Assembly: GCA_964556705.1 (NCBI GenBank)
Contig: CAZKXX010000041.1
Location: forward strand, 1 to 29,873
Source: CAZKXX01 sp964556705
GTDB taxonomy: Bacteria; Acidobacteriota; Terriglobia; UBA7540
Direction of reading: 5' to 3'
Length of the DNA: 29,873 nt
Part shown: piece by piece, positions 15,386 through 23,604 of the stretch
How the letters are laid out: each line of letters opens with the position of its first letter
How positions within the stretch are numbered: the stretch's first letter is position 1
Translations under genes and position numbers: made by a program
The notes under the pieces: model-generated
The model's input: the letters and a program-made list of their open reading frames with translations, nothing else
Told to the model about the DNA's origin: nothing
The model's database searches: none

Positions 15386-18300
15386 TTACCAGTACAGCTT
15401 GAGCCCGAGCTGCGCGTCGCGGGGAACGTTGGCCTGGCAGAAAAGCTTGCCAAAGTCCGCGCTCCCGAACGTGCTGTTCAGGCAGCCGAACTGCGGATGG
15501 TTCAGGGCGTTGAACGCCTCCGCCCGCACCTCGAGCCTCGAGCCTTCGCGCATCTTATTGAGCGAAATTTGCTTGAAGAGCGAGAGGGCCGCGGTGCTGG
15601 TGCCGGGCAGGCGGACGTTCGGCAAGGTTCGAGGGGCGGTTCCCAGCGTGTCTCGAGCCGGTCTGGCCACCACCTCGGGGTTGGCGAAGTATTTGCTCAA
15701 AACCTCGTCTCGACTTCCCTGGGTGACGACGAGATCCCCCAACAGATGCGGTCGTTGCGCGCCGTAAGTGGGGAGCGGCTGTCCGCTGTCGAGGCTCAGG
15801 ACGATCGGCTGGCCGGTGTCAAACCGCCACTGGCCGGTCGTTTTCCAGCCGCCCAGAATCCCGTTCAGGACGGAATTCCAGTTGGCGCCGTACCGCATGC
15901 CTCGGCCAAACGGCAGATCGTAAACATACGACACCTGGAAAATCTGTGAGATGTCGTATTGAGAGAGCGAGCGGTCCAGGCGGCGGTTATTGGGGTTCGT
16001 GGGCCCGCCCTGGTCTCCGCCCAGCCATCCGGTCCAGGTGCTGAGCGAACCGTCGTCAATGGCCTTTTGGTTCGAGTAAGTGATCAGGAACTGGAGGCCG
16101 TTGGAGAAGCGCTTGTCCACCTTCAAGTGGAACGAGTGGTAGATGGAATTGGCCCACGGCGTGTTGTAGGCGTTCACGCCGCCGAATTGCGGGAAGGGAA
16201 GGAGGAGTTGCGCGGCGCTGACCGTGGGTTGGGACAAGCCGACGAACGGGTCGGTGATAATCCCGTAGAAGGGGTTAGGCACCTGGGTCCGCAACGCGGT
16301 GAGCTCAGATTCGGTTGCCGACTCGATCCAGGAGCCGAAGTAGTTGCGGTGACCCGCCTCCAGCCGGTTGAGCTTCGTGCCTTTGGTTCCCACGTAGCTC
16401 GCGTCCACCAGGATGTTCATGGGCAGTTCCCGTTGGATGCCGAAGCTCCACGTCTGCGTGTAAGCGGTGGCATTGAGGTCGCGGAGGGGTGCGCTGAGAC
16501 CCATGCCCAGACCGTGTGCCGCGCCGAGCGTGTTGCCGGTCGGTGCTCGCGGGCCGGTGATGGGCCATGGGTCACTGACCCTTCCCCACGGAGTGGCCCC
16601 GTCGTTCTGGTAGGTGGTGAGCCAGGGGGTCTCCTCTTTCCACCCGGCCACGCCGCCTTGGCCGGCTCCGGCCGTTCCAAACAGCGTGGGATTGTAGAAC
16701 AAGCCGTAGCCGCTGCGCAGCACGGTCTTGGGCGTCAGCCGGTAGGAGATCCCGATGCGCGGACCGACGTTGTTGTAGTCCACGTTGGCCGTCCGACGCT
16801 GATAGGGGGACGCGAAGACCAGTCCGCCCTTGAGGTTCTGGAAGTCCTGCTGCGGAGCCACACCGGCCGGAAGGCCCGCCGGAAGCACGGGGTCCGACAC
16901 AACGATGGCTTGCGGGATGTTGAAATCCCACCAGTTCATGCGGTTGTAGCGCTCCGTCCGCGGAAGCTCCAGGTCATACCGGACGCCCAAACCGACGGTG
17001 AGCTTCTCGGTGACGCGCCAGTTGTCCTGGAAGAAAGCCCCGTAGCGCGGGCTCTGGGTGCTCATGAAGGGAGGAACTTCGTACTCACCCCAGGAGCCCG
17101 GACCGCCCACGCCGGTGAGGAAGGAGGCCATCGCATCGCCTCCACCCCACCAGGGGTATTGCGCCGTCGTATTGAATTCGAACTGGAGCACGCCGCCCGG
17201 AACACCGGACTGCACCCAGTTCATGCGGTTGACTCGTGCTTCGCCGCCGAACTTGAATTCATGCCGGCCCTGGATGCGGTTCAACGTGGCCAGAGCGTGG
17301 TGCACTTCCGAGCCGTTGCGATAGACCGACCAGGCCTGCGCGCCGATCGACTGGCCCGCGGCGTAGCGGTACTGGCCGTAGGAGATGTAGTAGGTTGGTG
17401 AGGCCTCGATGCCGGAGAGGCGGTGGTACTCCGGCAGGCCGAGTTCGGTGACGGGGTCGAAGTCCGGGAAGTTTGCCTGGATGCCCCGCGTGTAAGTCCG
17501 CCAGCGCGTGACGCCGTAAGAGAGGTTGAGGACGCTCAGCGGGCCGAAGCTGTGGATGTGGTTCAGAACCACCGCCCGCGTCCCGCCCGAGCCCGGGCCC
17601 TGCGTGCAGGGGTCGAGCGCGTTGCCGAAGCAATTCATCCCCTCATAGTCGTTGGCGCTGAAGGAGAAGCGCGCGTAGAAGTTGTCGTAATCGCCGAAGC
17701 GATGGTCGATCCGGAGGTCGAACTGGTCGTTGCTGCTCCGGTTCACTCCGGTCCCGATCCAGTTGGCGAAACGGTTGTAACCGGGCTGGCCCGGCGCTCC
17801 GATGTTCGGCAACGGATAGAACTGCATCACCCGGTATGCCACCGGATCAATCAGGTTCCCGGGCACGGCCGCCAACTCATATCCGGTGCCCGCCAGGTTG
17901 GGGTTGCCCGGGCTGGTGTACGTGGCCAGGTTGTTGTAGGGGATGCGGAGAGTGTTCTCCCGGCCGCCAAACCAGGGAGCGTAGAAGCCGGAGTAGGGGT
18001 CCCACAGTTGGTTGTTGCCGTTCAGGCAGAAGCCGTTGGCGTCAAAGCCCTCCGGGCAAATCTCCCCGAAGTCGCCCTGGCGCATGGCGGCGCTGGGCAC
18101 GCCGGCGATGCGGGTGTCCATCGAGCGGTCGCGCGTCCCCTCGAAGTCGAAGAAGAAAAACGTGCGGTCGCGCTTGATGGGCCCGCCGAGCGTGGCGCCG
18201 AACTGGTTGTAGCGCCGCGGAGCGATTTTGATGTTCGAGCGGTTGTTGAACCAGTTGTTGGCGTTCAGCGCGTCGTTGCGGACGAACCACCAGGCGCTGC

Positions 18301-19126
18301 CGTGGAGCTCGTTGGTGCCCGAGCGGGTGACGACGTTGACGTAGGTATTGCTGGAGAACCCGACTTCCGCCGAGAGGTTCCCCTGCTGCACCTTGTATTC
18401 CTGCACGGCGTCCACCGAGGGCGTGTAGAGAGGCGCGGTGATGGCGGTGTTGGCCTCGTAGGTGGTGGTCGTGACGCCGTCAATCAGGATTTCTGACGTG
18501 GCGTTGCGGCCGCCCAGAGAAACGAAGTTGGTGGCGTACCATTCGTTCCCGAACGTCCGTCCCGGCGCCTGGCTGACGCCCGGGGCCAGAAACACCAGGT
18601 TGTACACGTTGCGGCCCACCAGCGGCAGGTCATTGATGAACGTGCGGTTGATGTCCTGGCCGACGGTCGCGTCCTGCGTTTGCAGCATCGGGGCCGCGCC
18701 CACGACCTCGACGGTCTGGACGGCGGGGCCCAGGGCCAGTCGGACGTCCACGGTGGCCGCCTGGTTGACGGAGATCGTGATGCCGTCCTGGACGTAGGTG
18801 GTGAAGCCGTCCGCGGCGACCGTGAGGCGGTAGCTGCTGGGCGGGAGAGGGCGCACCAGATATCGGCCTACGCCATCGGTGGTGGCGGTGAAGTCGAGAC
18901 CTCGAGTGACGTCCGTCACGGTGATGCGGGCTCCCGGAACCACCGCGCCCGTCGGGTCGGTCACCACGCCGCTCAGAGAGCCGGCGGTGACTTGAGCCCA
19001 GGCGGGGCTCGCGGTGGCACTCGCGAGACCCAGCAAGAGTAGCACGACCCAGAAGACCTGGCCCAAGGCCTGAAGCCTTGGCATACCAGGACGTGGGCCG
19101 CCAAATCGGTAACGATTTACTGGCAT
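15386..19126 (-). CDS. Oar-like TonB-dependent outer-membrane receptor
   Basis: The 1,246-residue protein has a signal peptide (about 1-44, cleaved at AWA|Q) and an N-terminal carboxypeptidase-regulatory-like beta sandwich (about 46-132: GSLSGVVTDPTGAVVPGARI, GRYLVRPLPPSSYRLTV). A plug region follows (about 140-260, with DLPLVGRNVYNLVFLAPGV, SLGGRNATSEILIDG and NVVTRSGTNELHGSAW). The remainder is a long 22-strand-type beta barrel rich in aromatic and Asn/Gly residues, ending in LKLYW, a terminal aromatic typical of outer-membrane barrels. Such Oar/CarboxypepD_reg TonB-dependent proteins are greatly expanded in acidobacteria and are presumed to import oligosaccharides or other large nutrients using TonB energy. 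The substrate is not shown by context. AAGGAGG at 19137-19131 lies four bases before ATG 19126, fixing the start. Confidence 0.94.
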   Translation of the reverse strand: MPVNRYRFGGPRPGMPRLQALGQVFWVVLLLLGLASATASPAWAQVTAGSLSGVVTDPTGAVVPGARITVTDVTRGLDFTATTDGVGRYLVRPLPPSSYRLTVAADGFTTYVQDGITISVNQAATVDVRLALGPAVQTVEVVGAAPMLQTQDATVGQDINRTFINDLPLVGRNVYNLVFLAPGVSQAPGRTFGNEWYATNFVSLGGRNATSEILIDGVTTTTYEANTAITAPLYTPSVDAVQEYKVQQGNLSAEVGFSSNTYVNVVTRSGTNELHGSAWWFVRNDALNANNWFNNRSNIKIAPRRYNQFGATLGGPIKRDRTFFFFDFEGTRDRSMDTRIAGVPSAAMRQGDFGEICPEGFDANGFCLNGNNQLWDPYSGFYAPWFGGRENTLRIPYNNLATYTSPGNPNLAGTGYELAAVPGNLIDPVAYRVMQFYPLPNIGAPGQPGYNRFANWIGTGVNRSSNDQFDLRIDHRFGDYDNFYARFSFSANDYEGMNCFGNALDPCTQGPGSGGTRAVVLNHIHSFGPLSVLNLSYGVTRWRTYTRGIQANFPDFDPVTELGLPEYHRLSGIEASPTYYISYGQYRYAAGQSIGAQAWSVYRNGSEVHHALATLNRIQGRHEFKFGGEARVNRMNWVQSGVPGGVLQFEFNTTAQYPWWGGGDAMASFLTGVGGPGSWGEYEVPPFMSTQSPRYGAFFQDNWRVTEKLTVGLGVRYDLELPRTERYNRMNWWDFNIPQAIVVSDPVLPAGLPAGVAPQQDFQNLKGGLVFASPYQRRTANVDYNNVGPRIGISYRLTPKTVLRSGYGLFYNPTLFGTAGAGQGGVAGWKEETPWLTTYQNDGATPWGRVSDPWPITGPRAPTGNTLGAAHGLGMGLSAPLRDLNATAYTQTWSFGIQRELPMNILVDASYVGTKGTKLNRLEAGHRNYFGSWIESATESELTALRTQVPNPFYGIITDPFVGLSQPTVSAAQLLLPFPQFGGVNAYNTPWANSIYHSFHLKVDKRFSNGLQFLITYSNQKAIDDGSLSTWTGWLGGDQGGPTNPNNRRLDRSLSQYDISQIFQVSYVYDLPFGRGMRYGANWNSVLNGILGGWKTTGQWRFDTGQPIVLSLDSGQPLPTYGAQRPHLLGDLVVTQGSRDEVLSKYFANPEVVARPARDTLGTAPRTLPNVRLPGTSTAALSLFKQISLNKMREGSRLEVRAEAFNALNHPQFGCLNSTFGSADFGKLFCQANVPRDAQLGLKLYW

Positions 19127-19255
19127 AGTGCCTCCTTCTTTCGGTCTATGCCCGACGCAAGTGGTAGAGCGAAGTCAGTGGTTGTTAGGACAGAAGAACA
19201 TCTCGAAACTTGGTCGCCCGCTGGACCCGCACCAGCAGCCTGTGGGAGTAGGATG

Positions 19256-19283
19256 AGTATACTCCCCGTTTGACCATTGTCAA
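19256..19283 (-). promoter_or_regulatory. Predicted promoter of the TonB-dependent receptor, with overlapping palindrome
   Basis: On the minus strand a perfect TTGACA (19283-19278), a 16-base spacer, and TATACT (19261-19256, 5 of 6). The leader would be about 120 bases. The -35 box overlaps the perfect inverted repeat TTGAC-N4-GTCAA at 19270-19283, a possible repressor site. Confidence 0.6.
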
Positions 19284-19343
19284 GTGGAATATGACTGGAA
19301 GCCCGTTCTGTTGAAACGGTTAACTGCGCCCACTTCGCATAAT

Positions 19344-19367
19344 GTGAAAGTTCAGTACTGCTTTCAC
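19344..19367. promoter_or_regulatory. Possible operator: GTGAAAG-N10-CTTTCAC
   Basis: Perfect 7-bp inverted repeats (19344-19350 and 19361-19367) enclose a second palindrome, CAGTACTG (19353-19360). It lies about 60 bases upstream of the -35 box of the receptor promoter. It looks like a transcription factor site; the factor is unknown. Confidence 0.4.
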
Positions 19368-19547
19368 TTGGGGCGCTGAGGCCGGGATTGTTCATGACGC
19401 GGATGACTGGAATGCGGAGACTCATCCCGTCTTTCTTCCAGCCGACGCTTGGGGGAAGAAGTAATGACGATCACGGTCTGCGGCCGTGTGCTGGGCCGGG
19501 TCGAGGGTGGGTCGCCAAGGATTGTGTGCCGGCCTCTTACATCGGGA

Positions 19548-19577
19548 AAGATAATCCTTAGTGTGGGCACGTGTCAA
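19548..19577 (-). promoter_or_regulatory. Possible distal minus-strand promoter in the 667-base intergenic region
   Basis: On the minus strand TTGACA (19577-19572), an 18-base spacer, then TATCTT (19553-19548, 4 of 6). It would give the receptor mRNA a leader of about 415 bases or drive a small RNA. The gap 19127-19793 otherwise holds the proximal promoter, the two palindromes and an AT-rich patch at about 19550-19620. I see no convincing coding frame in it. Confidence 0.3.
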
Positions 19578-19793
19578 GACTAATCTATTTATTTTCAACG
19601 ACTTATGTGACATTTTGTCCAACCGCGGGGCCCCTTTCGGACGCCTTTGCCCACCTGCGGTTTTTGAGCGTCCGCAACGACCGATCCCGAAGATCCAACA
19701 AGAGCTTGGGAATTCCTCGGCGCGCCTTCGTCGTGATGCGGTTATCATGGGTTGAGGACTATTGCGCGGCAGTAACTGGGTCAGGGGGAGAGA

Positions 19794-20792
19794 ATGTTGA
19801 GGAGCGGGAGCCATCACTTCTGGCGAAAGCGTCTTCGCGGCACGCTCGGGGCCGCGATGGTTGCGCTGTTCTCGTCGGCCCTGATGGCGCGCGCGGTCGC
19901 GCCGCCGGACCGCGAGCAGGCGCTCAGCCACTATCGTGAGGGGAACGGCTTGCTTGACCGGAGTCGGTTCGCGGAAGCCGCCGAAGCCTATTCGAAATGC
20001 CTCGAACTTCTCCCGGACTTCGCCGAGGCTTACCACAACCGCGCCGTGGCGCGCGAGATGGTGGACCGCGCGCTGGCCATCGCCGACTGGCGGCGCTTCG
20101 TCGAACTCTCTGGCGGCGTCGAAGCGCGCAAGTTTGATGTGGCGCGCGCCCGGGCGCGGCTGCAAATCCTCGAGGCGATGCCGGCGCTGCCTGAAACCAT
20201 GAGCCCCTCGCGCTACGACGTCGAAGCGGGGGACTATTACTGGCTGGTCTCGCGGACTTCCGAAAGTGAACTCTGGCCGCACCTGCCGCTGAAGGTTTTT
20301 CTCGGCCGCGCGCCCGAGCACAAGTGGCAGCAGGGCGTGCGCGAAGCTTTCGACGCGTGGGCGGCCGTTTTTCCCTTAGAGTTGACGGCGCTGACGAAGG
20401 AAGCCGACATCCGCCTGGTGTGGGACCCCAGGATCGAGGAGCGGAAGCCCGCTCAACGCTCTTATGAGTATGTTCACTACGAAGAGGATGGGGAAGCGCT
20501 GGGTGGCCGCCGCGTCATCATGATCGTCGTGGACCAGGAATACAATTGGTCGCAGAAGGAAATGCGAGCCATCGTGCTCCACCAATTGGGACACGCGCTC
20601 GGCATCAACGGCCACAGCGACAGCCGGGATGACGTGATGTACTGGGAGATGCGCGAGCGGCGCAGAGTTAACCTGCCCGGCATGCCTTTCCCCCTCTTTT
20701 GGCGCTCGCTGGCGAAAGCTCCCAGCCCTCGCGACGTGAATACGCTCATCCGGCTTTACAACACCGCCGGCACCGTGACGCGATTTCAATAG
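19794..20792 (+). CDS. Exported TPR protein with matrixin-like (metzincin) domain, catalytic Glu replaced by Gln
   Basis: The 332-residue product has an N-terminal signal or anchor (about 14-35) and two TPR units at about 41-105 (ALSHYREGNGLLDRSRFAEA, EAYHNRAVAREM). From about residue 165 there is a domain resembling matrixin/peptidase M10-like metalloproteases: WPHLPLKVFL, then a DIRLVWD strand, and VLHQLGHALGINGHSDSRDD followed by the Met-turn VMY. Zinc ligands H263, H267 and H274 are in place, but the general-base Glu expected after the first His is Gln264 (CAA, 20583-20585). The domain may bind zinc without normal proteolysis. Glutamine at this position may also occur in relatives; I cannot check. 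GGGGAG just before the ATG supports the start. Confidence 0.8.
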   Translation: MLRSGSHHFWRKRLRGTLGAAMVALFSSALMARAVAPPDREQALSHYREGNGLLDRSRFAEAAEAYSKCLELLPDFAEAYHNRAVAREMVDRALAIADWRRFVELSGGVEARKFDVARARARLQILEAMPALPETMSPSRYDVEAGDYYWLVSRTSESELWPHLPLKVFLGRAPEHKWQQGVREAFDAWAAVFPLELTALTKEADIRLVWDPRIEERKPAQRSYEYVHYEEDGEALGGRRVIMIVVDQEYNWSQKEMRAIVLHQLGHALGINGHSDSRDDVMYWEMRERRRVNLPGMPFPLFWRSLAKAPSPRDVNTLIRLYNTAGTVTRFQ

Positions 20793-20852
20793 AGAACCCC
20801 GTCCTTGCAGCGGCCGTGCTCTCCCGGGCGCTCCGCGGCGGCCGGTACCGCC

Positions 20853-20881
20853 TTGCAAATCGCTCTCTAACCGCATATTCT
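20853..20881 (+). promoter_or_regulatory. Predicted promoter of the universal stress protein gene
   Basis: TTGCAA at 20853-20858 (4 of 6), a 17-base spacer, then TATTCT at 20876-20881 (4 of 6), 53 bases before the start codon. Confidence 0.4.
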
Positions 20882-20934
20882 GCGGCGCGAACGGTCGGCG
20901 GTGGCGAACCTCTCAAACCGCGGAGGAGGAAGGC

Positions 20935-21366
20935 TTGAGCAAATCCAAAGTGCTGGTCGCATTACGCGACGCGGAATCGGTGGAAGGTCTGGTGGTTCTG
21001 GCCTGTCAGGTGGCGGATGGGATGAAATCGGAGTTGGCGGCGCTGCACGTGATTGAACTGCCCCTGGCGACGCCCATCGAGGCCGAATCGGAGGCGCTCG
21101 AACATCCCGGCCGGGGACTGCTGGCGCTCGCCGAGCGGGTGGCCCGGGAAAAGTGCGGGAAGAAAATCTCGACGCAACTGGTGAAGGCGCGAAGCGTCGG
21201 CGAGGCGCTGACGGGAATCGTGAAGGAGGAAGGCTACGAGCTGCTGGTGATGGGCTACCACCCGCGAGGCCGGCTGGGCGAGATTTTGCTCGGCTCGACG
21301 GTGCAGCACGTGGCGCGCCACGCCCCCTGCCGAGTCCTGGTTCAGATTTCGCCGGAGAAGCCGTAA
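20935..21366 (+). CDS. Universal stress protein (UspA family)
   Basis: The 143-residue cytoplasmic protein has the single-domain UspA fold: an N-terminal VLVALRDAESVEGLVVLACQ strand-helix, a central strand AALHVIELP, and the ATP-binding signature near the C-terminus. That signature is MGYHPRGRLGEILLGSTVQH, fitting G-x2-G-x9-G-S/T, followed by ARHAPCRVLVQ. This places it in the nucleotide-binding class of USPs, which support survival under stress or energy limitation. The start is TTG 20935, preceded by GGAGGAGGAAG at 20922-20932, a strong Shine-Dalgarno. The next in-frame ATG (M30 in DGMKSE) would destroy the fold. The symporter gene follows on the same strand after about 115 bases. Confidence 0.92.
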   Translation: MSKSKVLVALRDAESVEGLVVLACQVADGMKSELAALHVIELPLATPIEAESEALEHPGRGLLALAERVAREKCGKKISTQLVKARSVGEALTGIVKEEGYELLVMGYHPRGRLGEILLGSTVQHVARHAPCRVLVQISPEKP

Positions 21367-21482
21367 GGAGCGGTTCAGGGCTTACCCTGGTCATATCGGG
21401 AACCGTATCGGGGCCGTCCCAGAATGTATCCCTGCGACGACGCGAATTTCCCTGACACTCCTCTGGGGGAAAAGACACCTTC

Positions 21483-22799
21483 GTGAGTCTCACCTCCTCA
21501 ATGCTTCCCGCAGAAAACCGCCGTTCGGGCCCGGGAGCCGCGCGGATCGTCGCGGGGCTGGTTGCGGGCGCTGTGGCCGGCATCGCGGCCAACCTGCTGG
21601 CTGGCGGAAGCGCCGCGCTCGATGCCTTCATCCGGTACTTCACCGAACCGGCGGGCCAGATCTGGCTCCGCTCGCTCATCATGATCGTGGTGCCCCTGGT
21701 CTTTGCCACGCTGACGCTGGGCGTGGCGGGCCTGGGCGACCTGGGCAAGCTCGGCCGCATCGGCGCGAAGACGCTGGGCTATTTCGTGATGGTCACGGTT
21801 CTCGCCGTCACCGTCGGCCTGACGCTCGTGAACGTGTTGCGGCCGGGCGAGGGTCTCGACCCGGAAGTCCGCGAGCGGCTGCTCTCGACCTACCGCGCAC
21901 AGGCGGAGGAGACCCGGGCGCTGGCGGGCCAGGCGCGCTTCGGCGTGCACACGCTGGTGAACATCGTGCCGCGCAATCCCGTCGCCGCGGCGGCGCAGGG
22001 CGACATGCTGGGCGTGATCTTCTTCTCGCTGGTCTTCGGCGTGGCGCTGGCGCGCGTCCGCGGGCCGCGGACGGCGGCTCTGACCGAGACGCTCGCGGGC
22101 CTGAGCGATGCGGTCATCTCCATCATCGACCTGGTGATGAAGCTCGCGCCCTACGGCGTTTTCTGCCTCATCTTCAGCGTCTCGGCGCGCTTCGGTTTCG
22201 AGCTGCTGGCGCGTCTGGGCTGGTACGTCGTGACGGTGCTGGCCGGGCTGGCGCTCGTCGAGTTCGTCCTTTACCCGCTCCTCGTGCTGACGTTCGCGCG
22301 CCGCAGTCCCCGCGAGTTTTTCCGGGGCATCTGGACGGTCATCATTACGGCGTTCTCGACCAGCTCTTCGAACGCGACGTTGCCCACCACGCTGCGTGTG
22401 AGCGAAACGAAGCTCCGGATTCCCTCCCAGATCGGCGGGTTCGTTCTGCCGCTGGGCGCCACGATGAACATGAATGGCACGGCGCTGTTCGAGGGCGTGA
22501 CGGTGCTGTTCATCGCGCAGGTCTTCGGTTTCGACCTCAGCCTCACGGCGCAGCTCATTGTGGTGGCGATGGCCGTGCTGACGGCCATCGGAACGGCGGG
22601 CGTGCCGGGCGGGTCGATTCCGCTGCTCGTGCTGGTGCTGGAAGCCGTGGGCCTGCCGGGTGAAGGCATCGCCATCATCATCGGTGTGGACCGCCTTCTC
22701 GATATGTCGCGCACCGTCGTGAACGTCACGGGCGACCTGACGGCCGCCGCCTTCGTGGCGCGTTCCGAGGCGGCGGGTGAGACTCAATCCTCAGCTTGA
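21483..22799 (+). CDS. DAACS-family dicarboxylate/amino acid:cation symporter
   Basis: The 438-residue inner-membrane transporter of the GltP/DctA/GltPh family couples uptake of acidic amino acids or C4-dicarboxylates to Na+ or H+. The serine-rich hairpin 1 motif STSSSNATLPTT (292-303), TM7 NMNGT (329-333), hairpin 2 GVPGGS (373-378) and the TM8 residues D403, D407, R410, N414 and D418 are all present. The TM8 spacing matches the GltPh substrate and ion site, and R410 corresponds to the arginine that binds the side-chain carboxylate, so an acidic substrate is expected. Residues 121-160 form a longer soluble loop. The start is GTG 21483; ATG 21501, six residues later, is an alternative since the Shine-Dalgarno is weak. 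Confidence 0.94.
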   Translation: MSLTSSMLPAENRRSGPGAARIVAGLVAGAVAGIAANLLAGGSAALDAFIRYFTEPAGQIWLRSLIMIVVPLVFATLTLGVAGLGDLGKLGRIGAKTLGYFVMVTVLAVTVGLTLVNVLRPGEGLDPEVRERLLSTYRAQAEETRALAGQARFGVHTLVNIVPRNPVAAAAQGDMLGVIFFSLVFGVALARVRGPRTAALTETLAGLSDAVISIIDLVMKLAPYGVFCLIFSVSARFGFELLARLGWYVVTVLAGLALVEFVLYPLLVLTFARRSPREFFRGIWTVIITAFSTSSSNATLPTTLRVSETKLRIPSQIGGFVLPLGATMNMNGTALFEGVTVLFIAQVFGFDLSLTAQLIVVAMAVLTAIGTAGVPGGSIPLLVLVLEAVGLPGEGIAIIIGVDRLLDMSRTVVNVTGDLTAAAFVARSEAAGETQSSA

Positions 22800-22824
22800 C
22801 ATCCTGCCGGGCTTCCCATAGAGT
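22796..22824 (+). promoter_or_regulatory. Predicted promoter of the DUF5684-like membrane protein gene
   Basis: A perfect TTGACA at 22796-22801 overlaps the symporter stop codon. After 17 bases comes TAGAGT at 22819-22824 (4 of 6). The leader would be about 140 bases. Confidence 0.5.
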
Positions 22825-22872
22825 GCCCGCGAAGTAGTCACGGGTCGTCCGACGCTCCTCGGGGCGAGGCGC

Positions 22873-22898
22873 GCGGCTCGAGTTGGCAATCGAGCCGC
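22873..22898 (+). promoter_or_regulatory. Leader hairpin upstream of the DUF5684-like gene
   Basis: GCGGCTCGA (22873-22881) and TCGAGCCGC (22890-22898) form a perfect 9-bp stem with an 8-base loop inside the predicted 5' leader. A smaller CCTCG/CGAGG hairpin lies just before it. No T run follows, so attenuation or mRNA stabilisation is possible; no known riboswitch class is recognised. Confidence 0.35.
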
Positions 22899-22971
22899 CG
22901 CGGGGTGAAAGCGCCACCATCCGGGGGGCCATAAGCCTTAAGCTCGCCAATCTCCTGCCGGAGGATTTTCC

Positions 22972-23418
22972 ATGGACCTTCGAAGACTCCGTGTGCTTTT
23001 GCCCGCCTTTTGCACGGTCTTTCTGGGCTGGCCCGCTGCCGCAAGCCTCTGGGCCTTTCAGGACGAGGAGATGGTGGCCGGCGCGATGGGGGCTTTCTTC
23101 CTGGTTTTCCTGCTGGTCGGTCTGGGCCTGTACATTTACATGGCCCTGGCCCTGCAGACCATCGCCAACAAAACGAACACCCAAAACGCCTGGCTGGCCT
23201 GGATTCCCATCGCCAACATCATCCTGATGCTGAACGTGGCGCAGAAACCCCTCTGGTGGATCCTGCTGATGTTACTGCCCCTGGTGAATATCATCATCAT
23301 GATCCTGGTGTGGATGTCGATCGCGAAGGCGCGGCAGAAGCCCGACTGGTGGGGCATTCTGATGATCGTCCCGTTCGTGAATATGATCGTGCCCGGCTAT
23401 CTCGCCTGGGCGGACTGA
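22972..23418 (+). CDS. Small DUF5684-like integral membrane protein
   Basis: The 148-residue protein has four or five hydrophobic helices: an N-terminal signal-like helix (about 8-27), TM helices at about 36-58 and 78-90, and two in the C-terminal half. The segment AWLAWIPIANIILML followed by KPLWWILLMLLPLVNIII resembles the DUF5684 family of uncharacterised membrane proteins. A related unit recurs at 123-141 (KPDWWGILMIVPFVNMIVP), so the C-terminal half is an internal duplication built on P-x-x-N turns. GGAGGA at 22960-22965 precedes the ATG by six bases. Function is unknown. The predicted own promoter and leader suggest separate regulation from the symporter. Confidence 0.78.
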   Translation: MDLRRLRVLLPAFCTVFLGWPAAASLWAFQDEEMVAGAMGAFFLVFLLVGLGLYIYMALALQTIANKTNTQNAWLAWIPIANIILMLNVAQKPLWWILLMLLPLVNIIIMILVWMSIAKARQKPDWWGILMIVPFVNMIVPGYLAWAD

Positions 23419-23447
23419 AGCCGGGTTCCGGATAACTGGATCGCGCC

Positions 23448-23479
23448 GCCCGCATCTATGCGGGCCCGCTTTCGGGTTT
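23448..23479 (+). terminator. Probable terminator of the DUF5684-like gene
   Basis: GCCCGCAT (23448-23455) and ATGCGGGC (23458-23465) form a perfect 8-bp stem with a two-base centre, 30 bases after the stop codon. A weak T-containing tract (CTTTCGGGTTTGTG) follows. Confidence 0.5.
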
Positions 23480-23496
23480 GTGTCCGCCCTCTTCGC

Positions 23497-23527
23497 TTGA
23501 CTTGCGCCGAATCCTGCGACCTAAAAT
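23497..23527 (+). promoter_or_regulatory. Predicted promoter of efp
   Basis: TTGACT at 23497-23502 (5 of 6), a 19-base spacer, then TAAAAT at 23522-23527 (5 of 6). The spacer is on the long side. The start codon lies at 23605. Confidence 0.42.
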
Positions 23528-23604
23528 AGCGAGGCGGGAGTTCCGTGTGGCGCATCCCTCCCGGAACGTCGCGCGGACTCTCGCAAGCCGTTCGAGGTTG
23601 TTTC

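Noticed and set aside
15386..15388. Receptor gene as truncated or frameshifted
   Set aside because: The single frame runs from signal peptide to a terminal LKLYW typical of a finished outer-membrane barrel.
19561..19755. A 64-codon plus-strand frame before the TPR-metzincin gene
   Set aside because: GTG start without Shine-Dalgarno, no domain, and it lies in an AT-rich regulatory stretch.
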